A stretch of DNA of 64,000 bases from CALBZE01 sp036381255 (GTDB lineage Bacteria > Gemmatimonadota > Gemmatimonadetes > Longimicrobiales > RSA9), in assembly GCA_036381255.1 (NCBI GenBank), contig DASVDG010000114.1, positions 62,001 to 126,000 on the forward strand. Direction: 5' to 3'. Below, piece after piece: positions 19,119 through 27,895 of the stretch (the first letter of the stretch is position 1; each line of letters opens with the position of its first letter). The position numbers and the translations under genes were made by a program. The notes under the pieces were generated by a model that saw only the letters and a list, made by a program, of their open reading frames with translations, made no database searches and was not told the origin of the DNA.

Positions 19119-19805
19119 TCAGCGCTCCGCCTCCTGCAAGCGCAGCAGGTCCTCGTTCCGCCCGGCCACCAGGATCAGGTCGTGCGCTCCGATCCGCAGC
19201 TCCGCCGGCGGCGACACCAGCACCTCCGCCGGCACCTTCGCCCCCGCCGGCCGGCGTTTCACCGCGACCACCGTCACGCCGTATCGACGTCGCACGTCCG
19301 CCTCCGCCAGCGACCGCCCCGCCAGCCCTCGCGGCGTCACGATCTCCAGCAGCGACGCATCCCGCGCCAGCTCGATCTTCGTCGTGATCGCCGACGACGC
19401 CGCCGACACCTGGAGCGCGATCCGCTCGCCCATGTCGCGTTCGGGGAACAGCGTCGCCTCCGCGCCGAGTCGTGTGAGGATCCGACCCTGCTCCGGCGAG
19501 TTGATCTTTGCAATGATCCTCTGGACCCCGATCTCCCTCAGGACCAGGGTGCAGAGGATCGATGCCGAAAGATCGCCTATGGTGTTGAAGACGACGGCGC
19601 GCCGGGCCACGCCCAGCGCCTCCAATGCGGCCCGGTCGGTCGCGTCGGCCTGTACCGCCTCCGCCACCGCCGGGCCGATCGATTCCACGAGGGGGAGCGA
19701 ACGGTCGATCGCCAGCACCTCGTGTCCCATCCGCGCCAGCGTCCGGGCGATCGCGGAGCCGAACAGCCCCAGTCCGATGACCGCGTAGCCTGCTCGCTCG
19801 GCCAT
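19119..19805 (-). CDS. ktrA: Potassium uptake regulator, KtrA/TrkA RCK protein
   Basis: A 228-residue cytoplasmic RCK protein that gates a Ktr/Trk potassium channel in response to nucleotide. The N-terminal Rossmann domain has YAVIGLGLFGSAIARTLARMG and an acidic residue at the end of beta-2 (VLAIDRS), which indicates NAD(H) or ATP binding. The C-terminal RCK_C domain (about 140-225) is complete (LEIVTPRGLAGRSLAEAD). No membrane KtrB/TrkH partner lies in the window. It is an odd insert between rplT (95 bases upstream) and pheS (40 bases downstream). Confidence 0.88.
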   Translation of the reverse strand: MAERAGYAVIGLGLFGSAIARTLARMGHEVLAIDRSLPLVESIGPAVAEAVQADATDRAALEALGVARRAVVFNTIGDLSASILCTLVLREIGVQRIIAKINSPEQGRILTRLGAEATLFPERDMGERIALQVSAASSAITTKIELARDASLLEIVTPRGLAGRSLAEADVRRRYGVTVVAVKRRPAGAKVPAEVLVSPPAELRIGAHDLILVAGRNEDLLRLQEAER

Positions 19806-19900
19806 GCCCGCTTCGCCGCGCTACGCGGCGCTCGCGACCAGGGCATCCGGCCCGCGACCGCTCACGCCCCGGACCGGTGTCATCAGCCGGCGCGCCTCAC

Positions 19901-20257
19901 CTACTTCAACCCGGTCCGGGCCCGGTCGACCAGCTGCGCGAACGCCTGCGGATCGCGCACCGCCAGGTCCGCGAGAACCTTGCGGTTCACCTCGACCCCC
20001 GCCTGCTTCAGCCCGTTCATGAACCGCGAGTAGCTCATGTCGTGCTGCCGCGCCGCCGCGTTGATCCGCGTGATCCACAGCCGCCGGAACTCCCGCTTCC
20101 GCTGCTTCCGGTCCCGGTACGAGTAGACCCAGCCGCGCTCCACCGCGTTCTTCGCGATCCGCCACAGCTTCGAACGCGCTCCCCAGTACCCCTTCGCCGC
20201 CCTCAGATACCGCTTCTTCTTGCGGTGCCGAGCCACGGCATTCGTTGCACGCGCCAT
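19901..20257 (-). CDS. rplT: 50S ribosomal protein L20
   Basis: A 118-residue, very basic protein with the L20 pattern KKRYLRAAKGYWGARSKL and FRRLWITRINAAARQHDMSY. It binds 23S rRNA early in large-subunit assembly. In Bacillus and E. coli it also represses its own operon by binding leader RNA, which matters here because the infC leader carries a terminator. It starts 3 bases after rpmI. Confidence 0.97.
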   Translation of the reverse strand: MARATNAVARHRKKKRYLRAAKGYWGARSKLWRIAKNAVERGWVYSYRDRKQRKREFRRLWITRINAAARQHDMSYSRFMNGLKQAGVEVNRKVLADLAVRDPQAFAQLVDRARTGLK

Positions 20258-20260
20258 CCG

Positions 20261-20458
20261 TCACCCCCCCGGCAGCATCCGCTTGATCCGCGCCTCATCC
20301 GACTTCGCGACGAGCGTCGCCTGCGCCAGGCGCCGCTTCCGCTTCGCCGTCTTCTTCGTCAGGATGTGGCTCTTGTTCGCCCGCCGACGACGCAGCCGGC
20401 CCTTCCCCGTGAGCCGGAACCGCTTCGCGGTGCTCTTGTTCGTCTTCATCTTCGGCAT
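20261..20458 (-). CDS. rpmI: 50S ribosomal protein L35
   Basis: A 65-residue basic protein starting MPKMKTNKSTAKRF, with the L35 pattern KGRLRRRRANKSHILTKKTAKRKR. It lies between infC and rplT as in most bacteria. The gap to infC is 23 bases and to rplT 2 bases, so the three are clearly one transcript. Confidence 0.97.
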   Translation of the reverse strand: MPKMKTNKSTAKRFRLTGKGRLRRRRANKSHILTKKTAKRKRRLAQATLVAKSDEARIKRMLPGG

Positions 20459-20481
20459 ACGTGCCTCCTCTCGACCCCGCC

Positions 20482-20997
20482 TCAGCGACGCGGGGCCAGG
20501 ATCATCGTCATGTTGCGGCCTTCCATCACCGGCGCGCTCTCGACCTTGCCGACATCGTCGACCGCCTGGGCGACCCGGTCCAACACTTCCCGACCTAGCT
20601 CCGGGTGCGCCATCTGCCGCCCCCGGAACATCATGGTCGCCTTCACCTTGTCGCCCTCCTCCAGGAAGCGCCGCGCGTGGCGCACCTTGAACTCGAAGTC
20701 GTGGGCCTCGATCCCCGGTCGAAACTTCACTTCCTTCACATGGACCTGGTGCTGCTTCTTGCGGGCGAGGCGCGCCTTGCGGGCCTCCTCGTACTTGTAC
20801 TTCCCGTAGTCCATGATCCGGCAGACGGGCGGACGCGCGTTCGGCGCGACCTCCACCAGATCCAGACCCCGTTCCTCTGCAGCGGCCAGTGCCTGTTCCA
20901 CGGGCATGATCCCGAGCTGCTCGCCGTCGGGATCGATGACCCGGACCGGACTGATCCGGATCTGCCGGTTGACCCGGACCCTCTTCTCGTTCGTTAT
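20482..20997 (-). CDS. infC: Translation initiation factor IF-3 (non-canonical AUA start)
   Basis: IF-3 keeps the 30S subunit free and checks the start codon. The protein has the N-terminal domain (TNEKRVRVNRQIRISPVRVI), linker and C-terminal domain (KEVKFRPGIEAHDFEFKVRH), 171 residues in all. No ATG, GTG or TTG exists in frame near this point. The only codon at the right place is ATA at 20995-20997, seven bases after AGGGAGG. IF-3 genes elsewhere use AUU or similar codons so that IF-3 limits its own synthesis, and AUA here fits that scheme. A frame extension to 21174 crosses the leader terminator and is rejected. Confidence 0.92.
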   Translation of the reverse strand: MTNEKRVRVNRQIRISPVRVIDPDGEQLGIMPVEQALAAAEERGLDLVEVAPNARPPVCRIMDYGKYKYEEARKARLARKKQHQVHVKEVKFRPGIEAHDFEFKVRHARRFLEEGDKVKATMMFRGRQMAHPELGREVLDRVAQAVDDVGKVESAPVMEGRNMTMILAPRR

Positions 20998-21025
20998 GGC
21001 GACGCCTCCCTGTTGGGGAACAACG

Positions 21026-21053
21026 AAAAACGGACCCGCGCCGACGGGTCCGT
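21026..21053 (-). terminator. Intrinsic terminator in the infC leader (probable L20 attenuator)
   Basis: A 9-base-pair perfect stem (21045-21053 with 21030-21038), 6-base loop and a T-run on the minus strand at 21026-21030. It sits about 125 bases after the predicted transcription start and only about 15 bases before the infC ribosome site. A terminator here can only act as an attenuator or end thrS readthrough. In Bacillus, L20 controls the infC-rpmI-rplT operon through such a leader. Confidence 0.7.
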
Positions 21054-21186
21054 TCCAGCCGCGAACGGCCGCCTCGCCCCAGGGGGCGGGCAGCCGGTCG
21101 GTTCCAGACCCGGCGATACCGCGAACGCGGACCGAAGGGTGGGGAGACCTGCCCTCCGGCCTCCCACTTCCCAATTTGACGGTCGA

Positions 21187-21215
21187 AAGTTAGGTGTGCC
21201 GCAATTCGATGTCAA
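21187..21215 (-). promoter_or_regulatory. Promoter of the infC operon, overlapping the thrS stop
   Basis: On the minus strand TTGACA (21210-21215) and TAACTT (21187-21192) are separated by exactly 17 bases. The -35 box includes bases of the thrS stop region. Transcription would start near 21180, giving a leader of about 180 bases that contains the attenuator. Confidence 0.6.
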
Positions 21216-23146
21216 GTGAGCGCGCGTGTTTCCGCCTCGGTCCGGACCCGCTCGACGAACTCGGGCCGCGGGAGGACCTCCTGCTTGTTCCCCGCGCCGC
21301 GCCGCCGCACGGCGACGGTGCCCGCCTCGGCTTCCCGCGCGCCGATCACGGCCATGTACGGCACCTTCTGGGTCTCGGCGTCGCGGATCCGGTACCCGAG
21401 CGTCTCGGCGCGGTCGTCGAGCGAGGCGCGCAGGCCGGCGGCCTTCATCTCGCGGACCAGCGCCGCGGCGTCTTCGCGCACCTCGTCGGTGATCGGCAGC
21501 ACACGCACCTGCTCGGGCGCGAGCCAGACCGGGAACGCGCCGCCGTAGTGCTCGATCAACCCGCCGATGAAGCGCTCCATCGAGCCCAGGAGCGTGCGGT
21601 GGATCATCACGGGCCGGTGCGGCCGGTTGTCCGCGCCGATGTACTCCAGCCCGAATCGCTCCGGGAGGTTGAAGTCGAGCTGGAGCGTCGGCCCCTGCCA
21701 CTCCCGGCCGAGCGCGTCGACCAGCATGATGTCGAGCTTGGGCCCGTAGAACGCGCCGCCGCCCTCGTCGATGCGGTACTCGAGCTCCCGGCGCTCGAGC
21801 ACCCTGCGCAGCTCGTCGGTCGCCGCGTCGTAGACCGCGGGATCGCCGATCGCCTTCTCCGGCCGCGTCGAGAGGAAGACGTGGTACTCGTAGCCGAACG
21901 TCACCATCATGTGGTCGACCAGGTCGAGGAGCGCGTCGAACTCCTCGCCGATCTGCTCGGGCGTGCAGAAGATGTGGGCGTCGTCCTGCGTGAACCCGCG
22001 CACCCGCATCATGCCGTGGAGCACGCCGCTGCGCTCGAAGCGGTAGCACGTCCCGAGCTCCGCGTACCGGATCGGCAGGTCGCGGTACGAACGCGTCTCG
22101 GAGCCGTAGATCATGATGTGGTTCGGACAGTTCATCGGCTTGAGCCGGAACCGCTCGCCCTCCCCTTCCATCGCCGGGAACATGTTCTCGCTGAACGTCG
22201 CGAGATGTCCGCTGATGCGGTATAGCTCCTCGCTGGCCACGTGCGGCGTGTAGACGAGGTCGTAACCGTGCTCGAGGAGCGTCCTCTTCAGGAACTCCTC
22301 GATCGTGTGACGGATGATGCCGCCCTTCGGATGCCAGTGGACGAGCCCCGACCCCGCCTCGGGGTGCACGCTGAAGATGCCGAGCTCCCGCCCGAGCCGC
22401 CGGTGGTCGCGACGCCGCGCCTCTTCCAGCCGCTCGAGGTACTCCTTGAGATCCTTCTCCGTGAACCACGCGGTGCCGTAGATGCGCTGGAGCATCTGGC
22501 GCCGCTCGTCGCCGCGCCAGTACGCGCCGGCCGTCGACAGCAGCTTGAAGTGCTTCAGGTACCCCGTCGACGGGACGTGCGGCCCGCGGCAGAGATCCAG
22601 GAACGGCCCGTTCCGGTACACCGTGATGACCTCGTCCTCGCCGAACTCCTCGAGCCGCTCGAGCTTGAGCGGATCGTCCGCGAACAGCTCGCGCGCCTCC
22701 TCGACCGTGACCACGCGCCGCTCGAACGGGTCGTTACAGCGGACGACCTCCTTCATCCGCTCCTCGATCTCCCCGAGCTCCTCGGGCGTGAACGGCTCCG
22801 CGACCTCGAAGTCGTAGTAGAAGCCGTGCTCGATCGGCGGACCGAAGCCGATCTTCGCCTCCGGCCGGACCTGGCGCACCGCCGTGGCCAGAATGTGCGC
22901 CGCCGAGTGCCGCAGCAGCTCGAGCGCCTCCGGGCTCCGCTCCGTGATGATCTCCAGCCGGACGTCGTGCTCGAGCGCCCGGCCCAGGTCGACGACCTGC
23001 CCGTCCGCCTTCGCCGCGAGCGCCGCCTTCGCCAGCCGCGGACCGATCCGCTCGGCCACCTCCCGCGGCGTCGACCCCCGCGGCATCTCGAGCTCCCTCC
23101 CGTCCGGGAGCGTGATCCGGATCCTCTCCTCCGACGCGTTCGCCAT
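21212..23146 (-). CDS. thrS: Threonyl-tRNA synthetase
   Basis: Charges tRNA-Thr and edits Ser-tRNA-Thr. The 644-residue protein has an N-terminal TGS domain (about 5-65). The editing domain (about 65-220) carries HSAAHILATAVRQ and a second conserved HFKLLSTAGAYW region. The class II core includes MNCPNHIMIYGSETRSYRDL (zinc Cys), RYAELGTCYRFERSG and RGFTQDDAHIFC; an anticodon-binding domain follows. The ATG at 23144-23146 is preceded by GGGGA. Upstream lie a promoter, a threonine-rich leader peptide and a terminator, strongly suggesting control by charged tRNA-Thr supply. Confidence 0.97.
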   Translation of the reverse strand: MANASEERIRITLPDGRELEMPRGSTPREVAERIGPRLAKAALAAKADGQVVDLGRALEHDVRLEIITERSPEALELLRHSAAHILATAVRQVRPEAKIGFGPPIEHGFYYDFEVAEPFTPEELGEIEERMKEVVRCNDPFERRVVTVEEARELFADDPLKLERLEEFGEDEVITVYRNGPFLDLCRGPHVPSTGYLKHFKLLSTAGAYWRGDERRQMLQRIYGTAWFTEKDLKEYLERLEEARRRDHRRLGRELGIFSVHPEAGSGLVHWHPKGGIIRHTIEEFLKRTLLEHGYDLVYTPHVASEELYRISGHLATFSENMFPAMEGEGERFRLKPMNCPNHIMIYGSETRSYRDLPIRYAELGTCYRFERSGVLHGMMRVRGFTQDDAHIFCTPEQIGEEFDALLDLVDHMMVTFGYEYHVFLSTRPEKAIGDPAVYDAATDELRRVLERRELEYRIDEGGGAFYGPKLDIMLVDALGREWQGPTLQLDFNLPERFGLEYIGADNRPHRPVMIHRTLLGSMERFIGGLIEHYGGAFPVWLAPEQVRVLPITDEVREDAAALVREMKAAGLRASLDDRAETLGYRIRDAETQKVPYMAVIGAREAEAGTVAVRRRGAGNKQEVLPRPEFVERVRTEAETRALT

Positions 23147-23217
23147 GGCGTGTCCCCGTTCCCTCGTCGACGCTGTGCGCCCCCAAGTTATCCGCCGCCC
23201 GCGCCGCCGCAAGCGAC

Positions 23218-23253
23218 AAAAAACGAACGGCCCCCCGATCCTCGAGAGGCCGT
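23218..23253 (-). terminator. Intrinsic terminator (attenuator) in the thrS leader
   Basis: On the minus strand a 10-base-pair stem (23244-23253 with 23227-23236, two G-U pairs) and a 7-base loop are followed, after TCG, by six T residues (23218-23223). It lies between the leader peptide stop and the thrS ribosome site. The ascending arm can instead pair with GAGGGGC in the leader-peptide coding region, giving an alternative antiterminator. Confidence 0.75.
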
Positions 23254-23283
23254 GCGATCATCCCGTCTTTTCGGTACCGGACG

Positions 23284-23364
23284 CTACCGGTCGGATGCCC
23301 ACACACCGCCCCTCGCCGAGGGCCGGACGGTCGTCGTGGTTTCCGTGGCGGTCAACCGGTTCAT
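23284..23364 (-). CDS. Threonine-rich leader peptide controlling thrS
   Basis: A 26-codon frame begins MNRLTATETTTTV and ends at TAG 23284-23286. Six of residues 5-12 are Thr (positions 5, 7, 9-12; ACC and ACG codons). GGAG stands two bases before the ATG, which is close but usable. The predicted transcription start is about 25 bases upstream, and an intrinsic terminator follows the stop by 30 bases. This is the layout of E. coli thrL, which controls threonine synthesis by ribosome stalling at Thr codons. I recognise no family; the call rests on composition and arrangement. Confidence 0.75.
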   Translation of the reverse strand: MNRLTATETTTTVRPSARGGVWASDR

Positions 23365-23395
23365 CGCTCCGAACATGCCAGGTCCATCTCACCGA

Positions 23396-23425
23396 AATAT
23401 ACCCGGAACGCGCCCGAACGGTCAA
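23396..23425 (-). promoter_or_regulatory. Promoter of the thrS leader transcript
   Basis: Minus-strand TTGACC (23420-23425) and TATATT (23396-23401) with 18-base spacing. Transcription would begin near 23389, about 25 bases before the leader peptide ATG and 243 bases before thrS. The TATATT box matches that of the TonB receptor promoter. Confidence 0.65.
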
Positions 23426-23445
23426 GCGCGGACGCGGCAGCCTTT

Positions 23446-23530
23446 CCCCGTAAACGTTCCCGTTCCCGTTCCCGGCCGTCCCCTCCGGGAACGGGAACGG
23501 CGCCTGGCGGCGCCTGGAACGTTTACGGGG
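23446..23530. repeat. Nested palindrome with cloverleaf-like (three-way) folding potential
   Basis: An 85-base element. Its ends form a perfect 15-base-pair stem (23446-23460 with 23516-23530). Inside are a second perfect 13-base-pair stem (23461-23473 with 23487-23499) and a GGCGCC-TGGC-GGCGCC hairpin (23499-23514). It lies between the groL terminator and the thrS promoter, outside both transcripts. A 21-base core at 23461-23481 recurs with one mismatch at 60982-61002, so it may belong to a dispersed intergenic family. No target-site duplication or coding capacity is seen. Confidence 0.75.
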
Positions 23531-23636
23531 AGAGCGCGGCGGCTCCGTGTGGAGCCGGCTCGTCTCCCGTGGAGCCGGGCGCGGGGCGCGCCGTCGCCGA
23601 CCGGCGAGCCGCGCGTGCCCAAACCGCCGGCAAGAC

Positions 23637-23661
23637 AAAAGCGGGGGCCGAAGCCCCCGCT
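23637..23661 (-). terminator. Terminator of groES-groEL
   Basis: Minus-strand stem of 8 GC pairs plus one A-T pair, closing a TTCG tetraloop (23649-23652) and followed by TTTT. It begins about 30 bases after the groL stop. This is a textbook intrinsic terminator. Confidence 0.85.
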
Positions 23662-23693
23662 CGTGCATCCGTCGAAGGAGCGGACGGATGGGC

Positions 23694-25328
<1,635 letters not shown>

Positions 25329-25373
25329 TGCGGCCTCTCCTTTTCTCTGGAACCTGTACCCTGTCGTCTTCCC

Positions 25374-25682
25374 TTAACCCTGAATGACCGCGAGCACGTC
25401 CGACTCGCGCAGGATCAGGTACTGCTCGTCCCCGATCGTGACCTCCGTCCCGCTGTACTTCCCGTACAGCACACGGTCGCCCTCCTTCAGCTCGGGCTGG
25501 ATCCGCTTCCCGTCATCCGTCATCTTGCCCGGGCCGACCGCGACGACCTCGCCCTGCTGCGGCTTCTCCTTCGCGGTGTCGGGGATGTAGAGACCGCCCT
25601 TCATCTGCTCCGTCTCTTCGAGCGGCTTGACGACCACCCGATCCGCGAGCGGCTTGACCTGCGTGGCAGACGCCGTAGCCAT
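25374..25682 (-). CDS. groS: Co-chaperonin GroES
   Basis: A 102-residue heptameric lid for GroEL. It has the GroES pattern KPLADRVVVKPLEE, the mobile loop (TEQMKGGLYIPDTAKEKP) and GEVVAVGPGK. The ATG at 25680-25682 is preceded by GGAGGA at good spacing. An in-frame extension to 25739 would run through the CIRCE operator and is rejected. First gene of the groES-groEL operon. Confidence 0.97.
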   Translation of the reverse strand: MATASATQVKPLADRVVVKPLEETEQMKGGLYIPDTAKEKPQQGEVVAVGPGKMTDDGKRIQPELKEGDRVLYGKYSGTEVTIGDEQYLILRESDVLAVIQG

Positions 25683-25725
25683 TGGGTGTTCCTCCGCGTT
25701 GATGGTGTTGTGTTGGAATTCGCTG

Positions 25726-25752
25726 TTAGCACTCACCACCTTCGAGTGCTAA
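25726..25752. promoter_or_regulatory. CIRCE operator (HrcA binding site)
   Basis: TTAGCACTC (25726-25734), nine bases, GAGTGCTAA (25744-25752): a perfect match to the CIRCE consensus. It lies just downstream of the groES promoter, where HrcA would block transcription until heat stress. HrcA itself is not encoded in the window. Confidence 0.95.
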
Positions 25753-25764
25753 CAGCACGAAGCG

Positions 25765-25793
25765 AATGTAGCGGGGCCGCACGCCGAGGGCAA
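25765..25793 (-). promoter_or_regulatory. Promoter of groES-groEL
   Basis: Minus-strand TTGCCC (25788-25793) and TACATT (25765-25770) with 17-base spacing, placing the start point at the edge of the CIRCE element. The spacer from 25794 to 26013 holds no gene that I can see. Confidence 0.6.
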
Positions 25794-26013
25794 GCCCCGC
25801 CGACCGCCGCGCGCGCCGCTGCACACGGCGTGCCAGCCGCAGGGTGTCAAGGCGACAGGAAAGGCTGTCACACCGAAGCCGACCCTGCCAAACCGGCCCG
25901 GCGGCGTGGGCGATTCCTGGCCGGCGACCGGCTCGCGCGGGCGTGGCCGATGGTCGGCGTCGATCTGCGATGGCGGCGGATTGCGCGGTTCGGTCGAGCT
26001 GTCGGGGCTGAAT

Positions 26014-26043
26014 GGCGGGGAGGCGGGCGATCGCCTCCCCGCC
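26014..26043 (-). terminator. Hairpin after the cold-shock gene
   Basis: A perfect 12-base-pair GC-rich stem (26014-26025 with 26032-26043), 8 bases after the cold-shock gene stop. There is no U-tract, so termination is likely but not certain. Confidence 0.5.
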
Positions 26044-26051
26044 GTGACGAC

Positions 26052-26363
26052 TCAGAAGGAGCGCTGGCGGGACCCGAAGCGGCTGCGGCCGCCGGGCGCG
26101 CCGCGTCCCCCGGCCATGCCGGGCCCGCGCGGGCGGCCCTCGCCGCCGGGTGCCGCCTCGAGGCGCACCACGTTCTGAGCTTTCAGGCCTCGCGGTTCCT
26201 CGATCACATCGAACTCGACGCGCTCGCCCTCGTTCAGGGTCTTGAAGCCGAACCCTTCGATCTCGCTGTGGTGAACGAACACATCCGGTCCATCGTCCCG
26301 TTCGATGAAGCCGTAGCCCTTGGAGTCGGAGAACCACTTCACTTTTCCAGTCGTGCGAGCCAT
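26052..26363 (-). CDS. Cold-shock domain protein with Gly/Arg-rich tail
   Basis: An RNA-binding cold-shock domain occupies residues ~4-66, with RNP1 KGYGFIERD and RNP2 DVFVHHSEI; the start is MARTTGKVKWF. Residues ~72-103 form a Gly/Pro/Arg-rich tail (GGEGRPRGPGMAGGRGAPGG), making the protein longer than the usual 67-70 residues; such tails occur in RNA chaperones. The ATG at 26361-26363 has AGGA seven bases upstream. About 200 bases separate it from the rpsU terminator, so a long 5' untranslated region, as in other cold-shock mRNAs, is possible; no clear promoter was found there. Confidence 0.93.
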   Translation of the reverse strand: MARTTGKVKWFSDSKGYGFIERDDGPDVFVHHSEIEGFGFKTLNEGERVEFDVIEEPRGLKAQNVVRLEAAPGGEGRPRGPGMAGGRGAPGGRSRFGSRQRSF

Positions 26364-26563
26364 ACGTCGGTCCTGGTGTGGGAATGGGTGTCCTGGCGGC
26401 ACCGTTTCGCCGCGGGGGCGAGCACTGCACGGATCGTTCCTGCGGCGCCGGGGACGCGTGGGCCGCCCGTCCCACTGCGGCGGGGGTGCGGGGTCGTGGA
26501 CGGCGGCGTCGGCGAATGTCCTCATGCATGGCTCGGGCCGGACCGACGGCGTCGGCACAAAAG

Positions 26564-26591
26564 AAAAAAGCCGCACCGGTGAGGGTGCGGC
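26564..26591 (-). terminator. Terminator of rpsU
   Basis: Minus-strand 8-base-pair stem (26584-26591 with 26570-26577), 6-base loop and six T residues (26564-26569). It starts 25 bases after the rpsU stop. Confidence 0.85.
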
Positions 26592-26615
26592 GTTCGGCGG
26601 GACTCGGGCGGGCCT

Positions 26616-26810
26616 TCAGCGCGCGTAGCGGCGGGCGCGGGCGTTGCGCCGGCGTGCGGCCGCGGCCTTGCGCTTCTTGGCCTCGCTGGGCTTCTCGTAG
26701 AATCGGCCGCGCTTCAAGTCCTTGAAGAGCCCGGACCGGATCAGCTTACGACGGAACTGCTTGAGCGCCCAATCCAGCCGATCGCCCTCACCGAGCGTGA
26801 CTTCGACCAT
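26616..26810 (-). CDS. rpsU: 30S ribosomal protein S21
   Basis: A 64-residue basic protein with the S21 pattern MVEVTLGEGDRLDWALKQF and KFRRK-type helices (FRRKLIRSGLFKDLKRGRFYEKPS). The ATG at 26808-26810 follows GGGAGG. S21 contacts the mRNA/anti-Shine-Dalgarno region of the 30S subunit. It stands alone between its own promoter and terminator, next to the cold-shock gene. Confidence 0.95.
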   Translation of the reverse strand: MVEVTLGEGDRLDWALKQFRRKLIRSGLFKDLKRGRFYEKPSEAKKRKAAAARRRNARARRYAR

Positions 26811-26911
26811 GCAGATCGCCTCCCGGGTGCTGAAAACGAGCGGGATCGGGGCGGCGCCCGGACCCCGCGGTCGCGGAACGGCCGGGTCGTGTCCCGGCAC
26901 AGATGCGAGCC

Positions 26912-26940
26912 AACGTAGTCGATTCCGGGCGATTCGTCAA
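26912..26940 (-). promoter_or_regulatory. Promoter of rpsU
   Basis: Minus-strand TTGACG (26935-26940) and TACGTT (26912-26917) at 17-base spacing, starting a leader of about 95 bases. It lies directly downstream of the prenyltransferase gene stop at 26948. Confidence 0.6.
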
Positions 26941-26947
26941 GGGCGAA

Positions 26948-27895
26948 TCAAGCAAAAACGAGGAGGATCGCGATGTCGGTGACGGCCCAGGCGCGCAGGG
27001 CGGCGTACATGCCGCGCTGGTGCTGGGCGGGCGACATCGTCGGGTGGTTGCGGTACCAGGGGATCAGGACGGCGAGCCACGCGCCTGCGGCGAGGGCGAG
27101 GGCGGGCCACCGTCGCGGCGCAGGCGTGGGCGTGAGGACGGCGGCGGCGGCGAAGAGCAGGAACGCCGCTGCGGTGCAGGCGATGGCGATCGCGAGCGAG
27201 CGGCGCATCCCGAGGACGAGGGCGAGCGTGCGGTCGCCGCGGCTGCGGTCCTCCTCGAACTGATAGAGCTGCGTGAGCGGGTAGAGCGCGGCGAAGAGGG
27301 GGCAGAAGCCGAGGAGCACGATGGCGGCCCAGGGCTCGAGCGGCCGGCCGGCGACGGCCCAGCCGGCGAGCGGCGTGAGGGTGCCGAACCCCCACATGTT
27401 GATGATCCAGTCCGCGCCGGCTACGGCCTTCCATCGGAAGGGCGGCACGGAGTAGAGGATGGACATCACGAAGCACACGGCGTAGGCGGCGGCGAAGAGC
27501 GGCGGGAGCCGCAGGGCGAGGAGCTGGCCGATCGCCATGAGGCCGAACGCGAAGGCGGCGAGGTGCCGCGGCGGCTTCGGCGGCGCGTCGAGGTAGCCGA
27601 TGTCGCCGTCGTCGTCGTCGAAGGCCGAATTGAGTGCGAGGGTGCCGCCGTTGAGCGCGAGGACCCAGAGGGCGATGCCGAAGGCGGCGTCGCGCCAGGT
27701 CGCGGCGAGGGCGGCGGCGTTCCACCCGGTGGCGAGGAGGAGGCCGAGCGCGGTGTGCGCGGCCATGATCGGCCACTCGCGGGGGCGGAGGTGGAGGATG
27801 TAGCTGAAGCCGTCTCCGGGGAGCAGGCGGTACCCGATGCGACGCAGGGCGTTGGCCGACTCCGGGCGTCCGGTCGCGTGGGCCGGGGCGTTCAC
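26948..27895 (-). CDS. UbiA-family membrane prenyltransferase
   Basis: An integral membrane enzyme of 315 residues with about eight hydrophobic helices. The first Asp-rich motif is LNSAFDDDDGDIGY (about residue 95) and the second is YQFEEDRSRGDRTLALVLG (about 205). These bind prenyl diphosphate and magnesium in the UbiA superfamily (quinone, chlorophyll and heme prenyltransferases). The acceptor cannot be told from the sequence, and there is no quinone gene nearby. The GTG start at 27893-27895 overlaps the coaX stop (GTGA). It is the last gene of the tatD-to-prenyltransferase run. Confidence 0.82.
   Translation of the reverse strand: MNAPAHATGRPESANALRRIGYRLLPGDGFSYILHLRPREWPIMAAHTALGLLLATGWNAAALAATWRDAAFGIALWVLALNGGTLALNSAFDDDDGDIGYLDAPPKPPRHLAAFAFGLMAIGQLLALRLPPLFAAAYAVCFVMSILYSVPPFRWKAVAGADWIINMWGFGTLTPLAGWAVAGRPLEPWAAIVLLGFCPLFAALYPLTQLYQFEEDRSRGDRTLALVLGMRRSLAIAIACTAAAFLLFAAAAVLTPTPAPRRWPALALAAGAWLAVLIPWYRNHPTMSPAQHQRGMYAALRAWAVTDIAILLVFA

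Noticed and set aside
23147..23389. T-box riboswitch as the control of thrS
   Set aside because: No T-box sequence (AGGGUGGNACCGCG-like) or Stem I features are visible; the Thr-rich peptide explains the terminator better.
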